From Syntrophomonadaceae bacterium (GTDB lineage: Bacteria > Bacillota > Dethiobacteria > DTU022): 64,000 bases of DNA. Made by a program: the position numbers and the translations under genes. The stretch is taken from contig SKMK01000003.1 in assembly GCA_007121075.1 (NCBI GenBank), positions 18,389 to 82,388 of the forward strand. The letters run 5' to 3'. The notes beneath the pieces were generated by a model. That model was not told the DNA's origin and searched no databases. It worked only from the letters and a program-made list of their open reading frames with translations. Positions 26,923 to 34,420 of this stretch are shown here, in pieces; within the stretch, counting starts at the first letter, position 1, and every line of letters begins with the position of its first letter.

Positions 26923-27774
26923 TTATGCCTTTAATTTTTGATGCAGTAACCTGTAAAAGGAGTTTTCATGGAAACAAACCAGTTTAACTTTTTGCTTAGC
27001 CCGGCAGATCAGGATACGGTCGTCGTCCTCGAGGGCAAAGCGGACCTGACCATCAACTGTTAAAACTACCTGGACCTGACGGGAGTCGACTTTTAAACTG
27101 ATCGTGTCCGAGCCGTCAACTATAACCGAGCGGTTGTAGAGGCTGTGCGGGCAGATTGGTGTAATTACAAAAAGCTCCATGCCCGGGTTGATTATGGGCC
27201 CGCCCGCCGATAAAGAGTAAGCGGTTGAGCCGGTGGGAGTAGAAATGATTATGCCGTCGCCAAAATAACTTTCCATGAAGTCGTTGTTGATAAATGAATC
27301 CACTTTTATATTGCGGGAAAAAGGGCCGCGGGCCACAACAATATCATTGAGGGCCAGGTAACAACCCAGTTCTTCGTCCCTGCGGTAAAGTTTTGCTTCT
27401 AGCATCATTCGATCCTGGTAATCGTACTGCCTTGTGGCAATATATTGCAGAAACCGCTCCATCTGTTCAACTTCTATTTCAGCCAGAAAGCCCTTGTGCC
27501 CCAGGTTGATGCCTAAAACCGGTACATCCCAGCCGGCCAAATCCCTGGCCACCCTTAGGATAGTGCCATCTCCGCCGACCACTATGATCATTTCCAGTTT
27601 GTTATAAAGTTCGGAAAGTTGTTCGGCAAGAGACACACTGCTGTAGAAATCAGCTTGTTCTCTGTCAACAACATGAAGAGGCATCCGGCGCTGGTCAAAA
27701 AAGTTTTTTATCTTATCTACAACCAGGGTAGTATTGCTTTTATGCCAGTTGGGAATAACACCTATTTCTTTCAT
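26923..27774 (-). CDS. nadK: NAD kinase
   Basis: 283 residues. The catalytic GGDGTILRVAR and the NAD-binding STPTGSTAYSLSAGGPI are intact, as is ALNDIVVARG. It makes NADP from NAD with ATP or polyphosphate. The AGGAGG site lies somewhat far, 14 bases before ATG. It sits in the conserved tlyA-nadK-recN string; the 103-base gap before it contains a direct repeat of AGCTAAAACC with no known role. Confidence 0.95.
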   Translation of the reverse strand: MKEIGVIPNWHKSNTTLVVDKIKNFFDQRRMPLHVVDREQADFYSSVSLAEQLSELYNKLEMIIVVGGDGTILRVARDLAGWDVPVLGINLGHKGFLAEIEVEQMERFLQYIATRQYDYQDRMMLEAKLYRRDEELGCYLALNDIVVARGPFSRNIKVDSFINNDFMESYFGDGIIISTPTGSTAYSLSAGGPIINPGMELFVITPICPHSLYNRSVIVDGSDTISLKVDSRQVQVVLTVDGQVRFALEDDDRILICRAKQKVKLVCFHENSFYRLLHQKLKA

Positions 27775-27877
27775 ATGACTTCTTGTATCCTCCTTTAGCT
27801 AAAACCTAACCATAGCTAAAACCAACCCGGATGGGAATAAGTTTCTTCACGCCGGCTTTGATATCCTCCCAGGCTCG

Positions 27878-28714
27878 TTATTTCTTCTCATTCATCAGCA
27901 ATTGATGGGCTTCTTCTACAGTCTTTGCTGTTTTTGCTTTACAATCTTCCCGGCATTTGCAAACCCCGGCTTTTTGTCTTGAAAAGTATCCAAAATATTC
28001 AATGTTCCCCTTGGGCCCCGGGTATTGGGAAAAAGTTATACCCCGGCAGCAGTACCCGATTTTGCAAGAATCTTCGACGACATCCTTTAAAATCCGGCAG
28101 TGTAAGTCAGGGTTCCGGATTACGCCCCTGCCCCTTCCGGCATCGGCTTTCCCCGCTTCAAATTGTGGTTTAACCAGGGCCAGGACATGCGGTATCTCAA
28201 GTTGGTAGAGGACGGGCAAAACTTTTAGCAGTGAAATGAACGAAACATCAATTACGGCCAAATCAGGAACTTCCGGAAGATCTTCAGGTTTCAGGAAGCG
28301 GACATTGAAACGCTCCATAACCACTACTGCCGGATTGCGGCGGAGGCTGTAATCCAACTGGCCGTATCCAACATCAAGAGCATAAACCCGGCGGGCACCG
28401 TTCTGCAGCAAGCAATCGGTAAATCCTCCGGTTGAAGCGCCGACATCAAGGATAACCAGGCCCCCGACGTTTATGGCCAGATCTAAAAGGGCTTTTTCCA
28501 GCTTCAGCCCGCCCCGGCTCACGTAAGGGTTGTCCGGTTCAAGAAGTTTTATTTCTGCACTTTCTTCCACCAGGGCCCCGGGTTTATCACATACAGATCC
28601 GTTAACCAGGACTTTTCCGGCCATTATTTCCGCCTGGATTCGGCTCCGGCTCAGTTCCGGTTTCAGCCTGTGCAGAAGAAGATCAAGGCGTTTTTTTTGA
28701 CGGCCGCTTTTCAA
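27878..28714 (-). CDS. tlyA: TlyA family rRNA 2'-O-methyltransferase / hemolysin-like protein
   Basis: 278 residues. The N-terminal S4 domain (LDLLLHRLKPELSRSRIQAE) is followed by a FtsJ-type Rossmann methyltransferase with the SAM-binding LDVGASTGGFTDCLLQNGA and the catalytic region LALVKPQFE. The last ~35 residues are Cys- and Lys-rich (CKCREDCKAK), which is not part of the usual core. By analogy it methylates rRNA ribose positions. The start overlaps the dxs stop by four bases. Confidence 0.9.
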   Translation of the reverse strand: MKSGRQKKRLDLLLHRLKPELSRSRIQAEIMAGKVLVNGSVCDKPGALVEESAEIKLLEPDNPYVSRGGLKLEKALLDLAINVGGLVILDVGASTGGFTDCLLQNGARRVYALDVGYGQLDYSLRRNPAVVVMERFNVRFLKPEDLPEVPDLAVIDVSFISLLKVLPVLYQLEIPHVLALVKPQFEAGKADAGRGRGVIRNPDLHCRILKDVVEDSCKIGYCCRGITFSQYPGPKGNIEYFGYFSRQKAGVCKCREDCKAKTAKTVEEAHQLLMNEKK

Positions 28715-30600
28715 CTCTGACCCTTCACAGCCCCGGTGCCGACAAAGGCAAGGGCTTCATTAAATATTCCCCAGGCATCAAGTTTGAAATGAGAAAGTAA
28801 TTTAGCCCGGGAACCGTGCTCGACAAATTGATCGTCTATGCCGAGCCTTATTACCGGCACCGACAAACCTTCACCGGCAAGCAATTCGAGAACGCCGCTT
28901 CCAAAACCGCCGGCCAGGACATTTTCTTCCACGGTCAAAACCCGCCCGCACCTGCGGGCCCACAGAGCAATCAGCTCTTTGTCCAAAGGTTTCACAAAGC
29001 GGGCATTGATCACCGCTGCATCAATACCCTGCCGGGTCAGTTTTTCGGCAGCCTCTACAGCATGCTTGACGACCGTTCCGACGGCAACAATCAGCAGCTC
29101 CCGGCCTTCCCGAAGCAACTCGCTCTTGCCCCAGGGTAAAGTGTGCGGCTCTTCTAGGTCTACTCCTTCCACTTTATCGCGCGGGTAACGCAGGGCCACA
29201 GGACCGTCGGAATAGTTTAATGCCGTAAACAGCATGTGTTGGAGTTCGTTTTCATTTGCCGGCGCCATTATAGACATTTTGGGGATGCTGCGCAGAAAAC
29301 TGAGATCAAATAAACCCTGGTGAGTTTCTCCGTCTTCGCCGGTTATACCGGCACGATCAACGGCAAACACAACAGGCAGGTTTTGCATGCAGACATCATG
29401 TAAAATTTGGTCATAGGCTCTTTGCAGGAAGGTGCTGTAAATGGCTACAACCGGCTGCATTCCGCCGGCAGCCAAAGCCCCGGACATAGTTACCGCATGC
29501 TGTTCTGCAATCCCTACATCATAAAACCGCTCCGGAAACTCCCGGGCATAATTTCTCAGGCCGGTGCCTGAGGTCATAGCCGCTGTAATGGCCATAATTT
29601 TCGGGTTCTCACGGCTGAGTTTGATCAGGGTCCGGCCAAAAATTTCTGTGTACGAAGCGCTTTTCTTTTTCTTGAGCAAGCCGTTGTTTAAATCAAAAGG
29701 ACCGATCCCGTGGAAAATTTCCGGTGATTTTTCTGCGTAGTGATAGCCTTTCCCTTTTTCTGTCACCACGTGGATCATGACCGGCCCTTGCATCTGATTG
29801 GCCTGCCGGAGGGTATTTTTAATTGCAGCTATATTATGACCGTCGATGGGGCCAAAATAAGTAAAGCCGAGCTCTTCGAAGATCATGCCAGGCACAACCA
29901 GGTATTTAAGCCCGCCCTTGATCCTGTCGGCATAATTAAGAGCTTTCTTTCCGATCACAGGGATACGACCTATAAAGCTTTCGAAATCGTCCTTTAGTCT
30001 AGAAAATTTTGGATCAGAGCGGATCCGGGCCAGGTAAGCAGACATGCTGCCAACGTTTGAGCTGATCGACATCTCATTGTCGTTTAGAATAACCGTTAAA
30101 TTGGCCTTGATATGGCCGGCGTGGTTAAGGGCTTCAAAAGACATTCCCCCGGTCAGGGCACCGTCTCCGATTACAGCAATAATCTTGTAATCTTCACCAT
30201 TGTAATCCCTGGCCTGGGCCAGACCCAGGGCCGCCGAAATTGAGGTACTGCTGTGTCCGGTCAGAAAAGGATCATGTTCGCTCTCAGAAGGCTTTGGAAA
30301 ACCGCATAAACCATCAAACTGGCGCAGAGTGGCAAACTCCTCCCATCTGCCTGTAAGCAGCTTGTGGGGATAACTCTGATGGCCGACATCCCAAATAATG
30401 CGGTCGGTGGGGCTGTTAAAAGTACTGTGCAAGGCCAGGGTCAGTTCAACCACCCCCAGGCTTGCCGCCAGGTGGCCGCCGTTATCGGCCACCGTCCTGA
30501 TCATGTATTCGCGTATTTCAGAAGCAGCTGTTTCAAGCTGATCCCCGCTCATATTCTTCAGATCATCAGGCAGGTTCATACTGCCAAGCACACCATCCAT
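28711..30600 (-). CDS. dxs: 1-deoxy-D-xylulose-5-phosphate synthase
   Basis: 629 residues from ATG 30600 with AGAGGTGA just upstream. Thiamine diphosphate binding is visible in VIGDGALTGGMSFEALNHAG with NDNEMSIS; the transketolase pyrimidine domain carries DVGIAEQHAVTMSGALA, and DRAGITGEDGETHQG is the substrate segment. It condenses pyruvate and glyceraldehyde-3-phosphate, the first MEP-pathway step; ispH (10.5 kb) and ispA (31.9 kb) are in the same window. It is separated from oapA by only 5 bases. Confidence 0.95.
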   Translation of the reverse strand: MDGVLGSMNLPDDLKNMSGDQLETAASEIREYMIRTVADNGGHLAASLGVVELTLALHSTFNSPTDRIIWDVGHQSYPHKLLTGRWEEFATLRQFDGLCGFPKPSESEHDPFLTGHSSTSISAALGLAQARDYNGEDYKIIAVIGDGALTGGMSFEALNHAGHIKANLTVILNDNEMSISSNVGSMSAYLARIRSDPKFSRLKDDFESFIGRIPVIGKKALNYADRIKGGLKYLVVPGMIFEELGFTYFGPIDGHNIAAIKNTLRQANQMQGPVMIHVVTEKGKGYHYAEKSPEIFHGIGPFDLNNGLLKKKKSASYTEIFGRTLIKLSRENPKIMAITAAMTSGTGLRNYAREFPERFYDVGIAEQHAVTMSGALAAGGMQPVVAIYSTFLQRAYDQILHDVCMQNLPVVFAVDRAGITGEDGETHQGLFDLSFLRSIPKMSIMAPANENELQHMLFTALNYSDGPVALRYPRDKVEGVDLEEPHTLPWGKSELLREGRELLIVAVGTVVKHAVEAAEKLTRQGIDAAVINARFVKPLDKELIALWARRCGRVLTVEENVLAGGFGSGVLELLAGEGLSVPVIRLGIDDQFVEHGSRAKLLSHFKLDAWGIFNEALAFVGTGAVKGQS

Positions 30601-30605
30601 TAAAA

Positions 30606-31187
30606 TCACCTCTGGTTAATATCACCCTTGCTGAACCAGCTTAGCGGCTTTTGCAATCTGGTAATCAGCAATCCAACCATTAAAATCACTTCGGTAGAAT
30701 AATTAATGGCAATTATTTTACCCCAGGCTTTACCGCCTACTGTAAGGGCTGCAACAAGAGCGGTCAGCAAAATTCCCAGGTAAAATTCAGCCTGCTGATG
30801 TGAGAATGTAACCACCAGCTTGATTACGATTACTGTCACCAGGGTCCCGCTGATTATACCACTGATATCGCCGCCCACGTCGTTGCAGAATGTCGCTACC
30901 CGTTCGGCGTTCTTAACCAGGTTGACTCCGCATTTGGCTCCTGTAACTCTTCGGGCCGCCTTGGCGTTGAGCGGCGCTATGTCAGCCGCGGCTGCCGCGG
31001 TACCGATCAGGTCAAAAACGATGCCCAGCATAACTACCAGCAGCAGGATCATAAAAGACAACGCAATCGACTGCAGCTCGTTTAAAAAATAATGTGATAC
31101 AAAGCTGAGGGCCACAGCCAGGAAAAAAGTCCACAAAGAAATGACAATGATCCAGCGGATTCTGCTTCGGTTTTTACTGTTGGACAA
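30606..31187 (-). CDS. oapA: OLE-associated membrane protein OapA
   Basis: 193 residues with a TTG start and AAAGGTGA six bases upstream. Four hydrophobic segments flank a basic and polar stretch (NAKAARRVTGAKCGVNLVKNAERVATF) followed by CNDVGGDISGIISG. Length, DUF21-like membrane pattern and place between a large non-coding gap and dxs match OapA, the membrane protein that binds OLE RNA and holds it at the inner membrane. In automatic annotations this gene is often called a CorB-like or hypothetical protein. The identity rests on position and pattern together. Confidence 0.82.
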   Translation of the reverse strand: MSNSKNRSRIRWIIVISLWTFFLAVALSFVSHYFLNELQSIALSFMILLLVVMLGIVFDLIGTAAAAADIAPLNAKAARRVTGAKCGVNLVKNAERVATFCNDVGGDISGIISGTLVTVIVIKLVVTFSHQQAEFYLGILLTALVAALTVGGKAWGKIIAINYSTEVILMVGLLITRLQKPLSWFSKGDINQR

Positions 31188-31771
31188 TAGCCATCACCTT
31201 TGTACAAAGAAACACAAGTGGTAGCAAGCCAGGTAAACTTTGCGGCTTAGGTCCAGCAGGTTTTCCCGGATAGTCACCTGCAGTCGCCTGTCAGGCTGTT
31301 CCCATTTAAAGACTATCCCCGTCGTGTCGCCACTAACGGAGCTGGATTACCACTTAGCTCACACTTTAATCCCTGGCTTACTTCTCTTACGAGAGCAGTC
31401 TAGGCGATTTCCACTCTGGCGCCTGATCTCCCCTAGCCTCTTTTGCAGAAAGGGTTTCAGAATTTAACTCCTCTACCCTGTCCACTCAAGGCAGGCTACA
31501 CTGTACACAGCTTCTTACCGCATACAGGTTCTTCCCAAGCCGTAACCTTTTGTTTCTCAACAATCCGCCACGAACATTGGGTCTCCACGAAGGCAGGGTC
31601 AACGCCTACATGCCTTTGTAGATCGCCCCGTCCTTCTTAACTCCCAGCAGCAGCTCCCAACTGGGCTTCGGCAGCCGCCACCAGGAACTTCATCGATGTG
31701 CCCTTAACGGATTTTTAGGCCCGTTTTCGGGAAGGGGCGCCAACTAGAATACTGCACCACTTATGCTTGCT
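31188..31771 (-). ncRNA. ole: OLE RNA (ornate, large, extremophilic), ~580 nt
   Basis: The 713 bases between ispA and oapA hold no credible gene but begin with a promoter and read as structured RNA on the minus strand. Examples are an 8-bp helix GGATAGTC/GACTATCC (31311-31318 with 31268-31275) enclosing GCCT/AGGC, a CCCG-AAAA-CGGG hairpin (31720-31731), and a CTCTCG-TAA-GAGA hairpin. OLE RNA is ~600 nt and is typically encoded between ispA and oapA, ahead of dxs, in anaerobic or extremophilic Firmicutes, exactly this arrangement. It forms a membrane complex with OapA and is linked to stress responses. I inferred the family from location, length and structure, not from a covariance-model search. 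Ends are approximate. Confidence 0.82.
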
Positions 31772-31776
31772 TCAGT

Positions 31777-31785
31777 ATTATATCA
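31777..31785 (-). promoter_or_regulatory. Extended -10 promoter of the OLE RNA
   Basis: The minus strand reads TGATATAAT, an extended -10 (TGN-TATAAT), with no strong -35. Transcription would start near 31770, at the beginning of the structured region. The remaining ~115 bases up to ispA contain nothing else I can name. Confidence 0.6.
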
Positions 31786-31900
31786 TAGCACAACCTCCAT
31801 ATGCAGACAACGGATCAGTTTTATAGTTTTTTTCTACATCTTGCAGGTTATTACGGTCTGCTCCCACAGTACGGTTGTCGTTATTTTATAACCCCTGGAG

Positions 31901-32785
31901 TTATTTACTCCTGAATACCATTTTTTTTGCCAGGCCGGTTAAAAGCTCCACCGGCCGGTTTAAACCTGTTAAAGCCATTATTGCTTCGTTATAAAGGCTT
32001 TCTGCCCTTGATCTGGCCTCATCTGGACCCAGCACGGCCGGAAAGGTAGGCTTAAAGCGGTCCCGGTCCGCACCTGTAGGTTTGCCCAGTTCTTCGGCTG
32101 AGCTTTCCACATCCAGGAGATCGTCAATGATCTGAAAAGCGGTCCCGATCTTTGAAGCATAGCGGTCCAGCAGCTCCAGCTCCTTGCTGCCAGCATCTGC
32201 TGCTAGAGCCCCGCAAATAACAGAAGCCTTCAACAGTGCTCCTGTTTTCATGGCCGAAATGGTTTCAATTTCCAGAAGAGTCAAATCACGTCCTTCCGCC
32301 TCCAGGTCAAGGACCTGACCCCCAATCATGCCGGTTACCCCGGCCGTTTTGCCGAGCTCGGTACCGATCCGCGCCGCTTTTTCCGCCCGTCCGGGCTTCA
32401 AACCGTAGCGGGATAACAGCTCAAAAGAAAGGGTCAGGAGGGCATCTCCGGCCAGCACGGCAACGGCATCCCCGTATACTTTGTGGCAGGTCGGCTTTCC
32501 CCGCCTCAAATCGCTATCGTCCAGGGCCGGTAGATCATCATGAATCAGGGAATAGGTGTGGACCAGCTCCAGGGCACAGGCCACATCAATCACGTCATGA
32601 TCATCACAACCCAGGGTTTCGGCAGCGGCCAGGGTCAGGATTGGGCGCAGGCGCTTTCCTCCGGCTTCAAGGCTGTACCTCATAGCCTCCCTGACCGCTT
32701 TTGGCCCGGTATCTGGCAGGCATTCTTTTAAAGCCCTGTTAACAATCTCTTTTTTTTGAGTAAGGTACCGATCAATCTCGATCAT
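31901..32785 (-). CDS. ispA: Polyprenyl (farnesyl) diphosphate synthase
   Basis: 294 residues. The first Asp-rich motif is in IHDDLPALDDSDLRRGKPT and the second in QIIDDLLDVE; GGKRLRP binds the diphosphate. It condenses isopentenyl diphosphate with allylic diphosphates to farnesyl or geranylgeranyl diphosphate. The residues before the first motif suggest a short-chain product, but the exact length is uncertain. It overlaps xseB by four bases. Confidence 0.93.
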   Translation of the reverse strand: MIEIDRYLTQKKEIVNRALKECLPDTGPKAVREAMRYSLEAGGKRLRPILTLAAAETLGCDDHDVIDVACALELVHTYSLIHDDLPALDDSDLRRGKPTCHKVYGDAVAVLAGDALLTLSFELLSRYGLKPGRAEKAARIGTELGKTAGVTGMIGGQVLDLEAEGRDLTLLEIETISAMKTGALLKASVICGALAADAGSKELELLDRYASKIGTAFQIIDDLLDVESSAEELGKPTGADRDRFKPTFPAVLGPDEARSRAESLYNEAIMALTGLNRPVELLTGLAKKMVFRSK

Positions 32786-33063
32786 GATTTATCTCCGGCA
32801 TCATCATCTTCTTCCGCCAGGCTGTCTGTCGAATCAATGGACTGCTGTTGTTCTTCCTTTAACAAATACTCGACTTTGTATTCTATCTCTGCCAATTTTT
32901 CCCGGCAGTACCTGGAAAGGGCAATCCCTTCCTGGAATGAGGAAAGGGACTCTTCCAGGGGTATTTCAGCATTTTCCAGGCGGCTGACGATTTCTTCGAG
33001 CTTTTTTACCGCTTCCTCGTAAGTCATATCTTCCATCTTGCGGTTATCCTTATCCTTCGTCAA
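32782..33063 (-). CDS. xseB: Exodeoxyribonuclease VII small subunit
   Basis: 93 residues from a TTG at 33063 preceded by GAGGAGGA; an ATG at 33036 (MEDMTYEEA) is the alternative. The core MTYEEAVKKLEEIVSRLENAEIPLEESLSSFQEG is the family signature. The C-terminal ~20 residues are acidic. It partners XseA in degrading single-stranded DNA. It overlaps the xseA stop by 14 bases. Confidence 0.93.
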   Translation of the reverse strand: MTKDKDNRKMEDMTYEEAVKKLEEIVSRLENAEIPLEESLSSFQEGIALSRYCREKLAEIEYKVEYLLKEEQQQSIDSTDSLAEEDDDAGDKS

Positions 33064-34297
33064 TGATGCAGTCCTCCTCAACCTTTTCTACCCGGCAATC
33101 CGCCCTGCCATCTTTCAAGCTCAGCTGCAACAACTGGCCGATGCGTATATCTTTTACAGAACGGATAATATTTCCTTCCTGATCCCGGCAAAAAGTATAG
33201 CCGCGGTTCATTACTTTAAGCGGGCTGTAGCTTTCCAATTTATCCACAAGGGCTGTCAGCTGGATTCCTTTTAACTGCAGATAACGGACCATTTCCCGTT
33301 TTAGCCTGGTTTCAGTCTCTTCCAAATAGGCCTTTGCAGTTTTAATCCTTTCTTGCGGACGCCGGAAAAACCGTTCGCTTACAATATGATCCAGCCGCTG
33401 TTTTTCCTGCAGAACCCGGTTTTTTAAGGCCAGGCCAGCCCGGTTTCGCAGCTGATCAATTTCTGCCAGCAGTTCATCATAGACGGGCACTGCCGCAGCC
33501 GCCGCTTCTGTAGGGGTATGGGCTCGCAGATCCGCTGTAAAATCGGCAATAGTAAAGTCGGTTTCATGGCCAACGGCGGAAATAACCGGTTTTGAAGACC
33601 TGAAAATGGCCCTGGCCACCATTTCTTCGTTAAAAGGCCACAGGTCTTCCAGTGAGCCTCCGCCCCGGGTCAGAATAATCAGATCAATATCGTCTTTTTT
33701 GTTCAGTAGATCCAGGGCCCTGATCAGATCGGCTGCCGCTCCGGGCCCCTGAACCAGGCTTTCAACAACCAGTAACTGGACATAGGGGAAACGTTTCTTA
33801 ATCGTGGTAATTATATCCTGCAGGGCGGCCCCGCCGGGCGAGGTAACCAGGCCGATTTTCCTGGGAATCCGCGGCAGCTTTTTTTTGTGTTCCGGCTTGA
33901 ACAGGCCTTCTGCTTCCAGTTTTTGTTTCAGCTGCTCGAAGGCAATATAAAGCGAGCCCATTCCGGCCGGCTGCATTTCCTGCACATACAGCTGGTATTG
34001 GCCGCCAGGCTCATAAACCGACAGGTAGCCGTGCAGGATTACTTCCATGCCGTCGGTAGGTTGAAAAATGCAGTGGACGTTGTCCCGGCGAAAATAAACA
34101 CAGCGCAGGGCAGATGAACTGTCTTTTACTGTAAAGTACATATGTCCGGAGCGGTGATGTTTGAAATTGGAGATTTCACCGGTTACCCACAGGTCGCGCA
34201 GGCGCGGATCGCTTTGAATCAAACCTTTCACATAACGGTTTATCTCGGAAACTGTGAACAGCGGTAGTTGTTTGTTCATATCATTTACAGGCAGCAC
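33050..34297 (-). CDS. xseA: Exodeoxyribonuclease VII large subunit
   Basis: 415 residues with a GTG start (MNKQLPLF seven codons in is the alternative). The N-terminal OB fold (TVSEINRYVKGLI, LWVTGEISNFKHHRSGHMYF) precedes the catalytic core with GLVTSPGGAALQDI, TRGGGSLEDLWPFN and SAVGHETDFTIADFTADLRAHTPTEAA. It lies after the oxidoreductase pair; folD, the usual upstream neighbour, is absent. Confidence 0.94.
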   Translation of the reverse strand: MLPVNDMNKQLPLFTVSEINRYVKGLIQSDPRLRDLWVTGEISNFKHHRSGHMYFTVKDSSSALRCVYFRRDNVHCIFQPTDGMEVILHGYLSVYEPGGQYQLYVQEMQPAGMGSLYIAFEQLKQKLEAEGLFKPEHKKKLPRIPRKIGLVTSPGGAALQDIITTIKKRFPYVQLLVVESLVQGPGAAADLIRALDLLNKKDDIDLIILTRGGGSLEDLWPFNEEMVARAIFRSSKPVISAVGHETDFTIADFTADLRAHTPTEAAAAAVPVYDELLAEIDQLRNRAGLALKNRVLQEKQRLDHIVSERFFRRPQERIKTAKAYLEETETRLKREMVRYLQLKGIQLTALVDKLESYSPLKVMNRGYTFCRDQEGNIIRSVKDIRIGQLLQLSLKDGRADCRVEKVEEDCIIDEG

Positions 34298-34378
34298 CCG
34301 GCCACCGAATCCTTTTAATGTGTAAGACAGCGGCAGCCGGGCACTGTTTTTGTTTAATCACCCGGTTTACAGTTTATA

Positions 34379-34405
34379 CCCGGGCTTTTTATTAAAAAGC
34401 CCGGG
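34379..34405. terminator. 12-bp perfect hairpin between the oxidoreductase operon and xseA
   Basis: CCCGGGCTTTTT (34379-34390) and AAAAAGCCCGGG (34394-34405) are exact reverse complements around a three-base loop. It lies 15 bases past the stop of the NuoG-like gene. GC-rich outer pairs with an A/T inner part are atypical for a terminator, but its position favours termination or mRNA 3'-end protection. Confidence 0.5.
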
Positions 34406-34420
34406 CAGGTTTAGGTTCGG

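Noticed and set aside
31240-31290. Second GEMM riboswitch suggested by CCGCAAAG and CCTAAG in the OLE region
   Set aside because: The elements occur in the wrong order and lack the GGCAAACC and GAAA tetraloop parts.
31188-31771. Group II intron remnant, rRNA fragment or unlabelled small ORFs in the 713-base gap
   Set aside because: No reverse-transcriptase coding or domain V pattern, no rRNA motifs and no plausible coding frame; position, promoter and length fit OLE RNA better.
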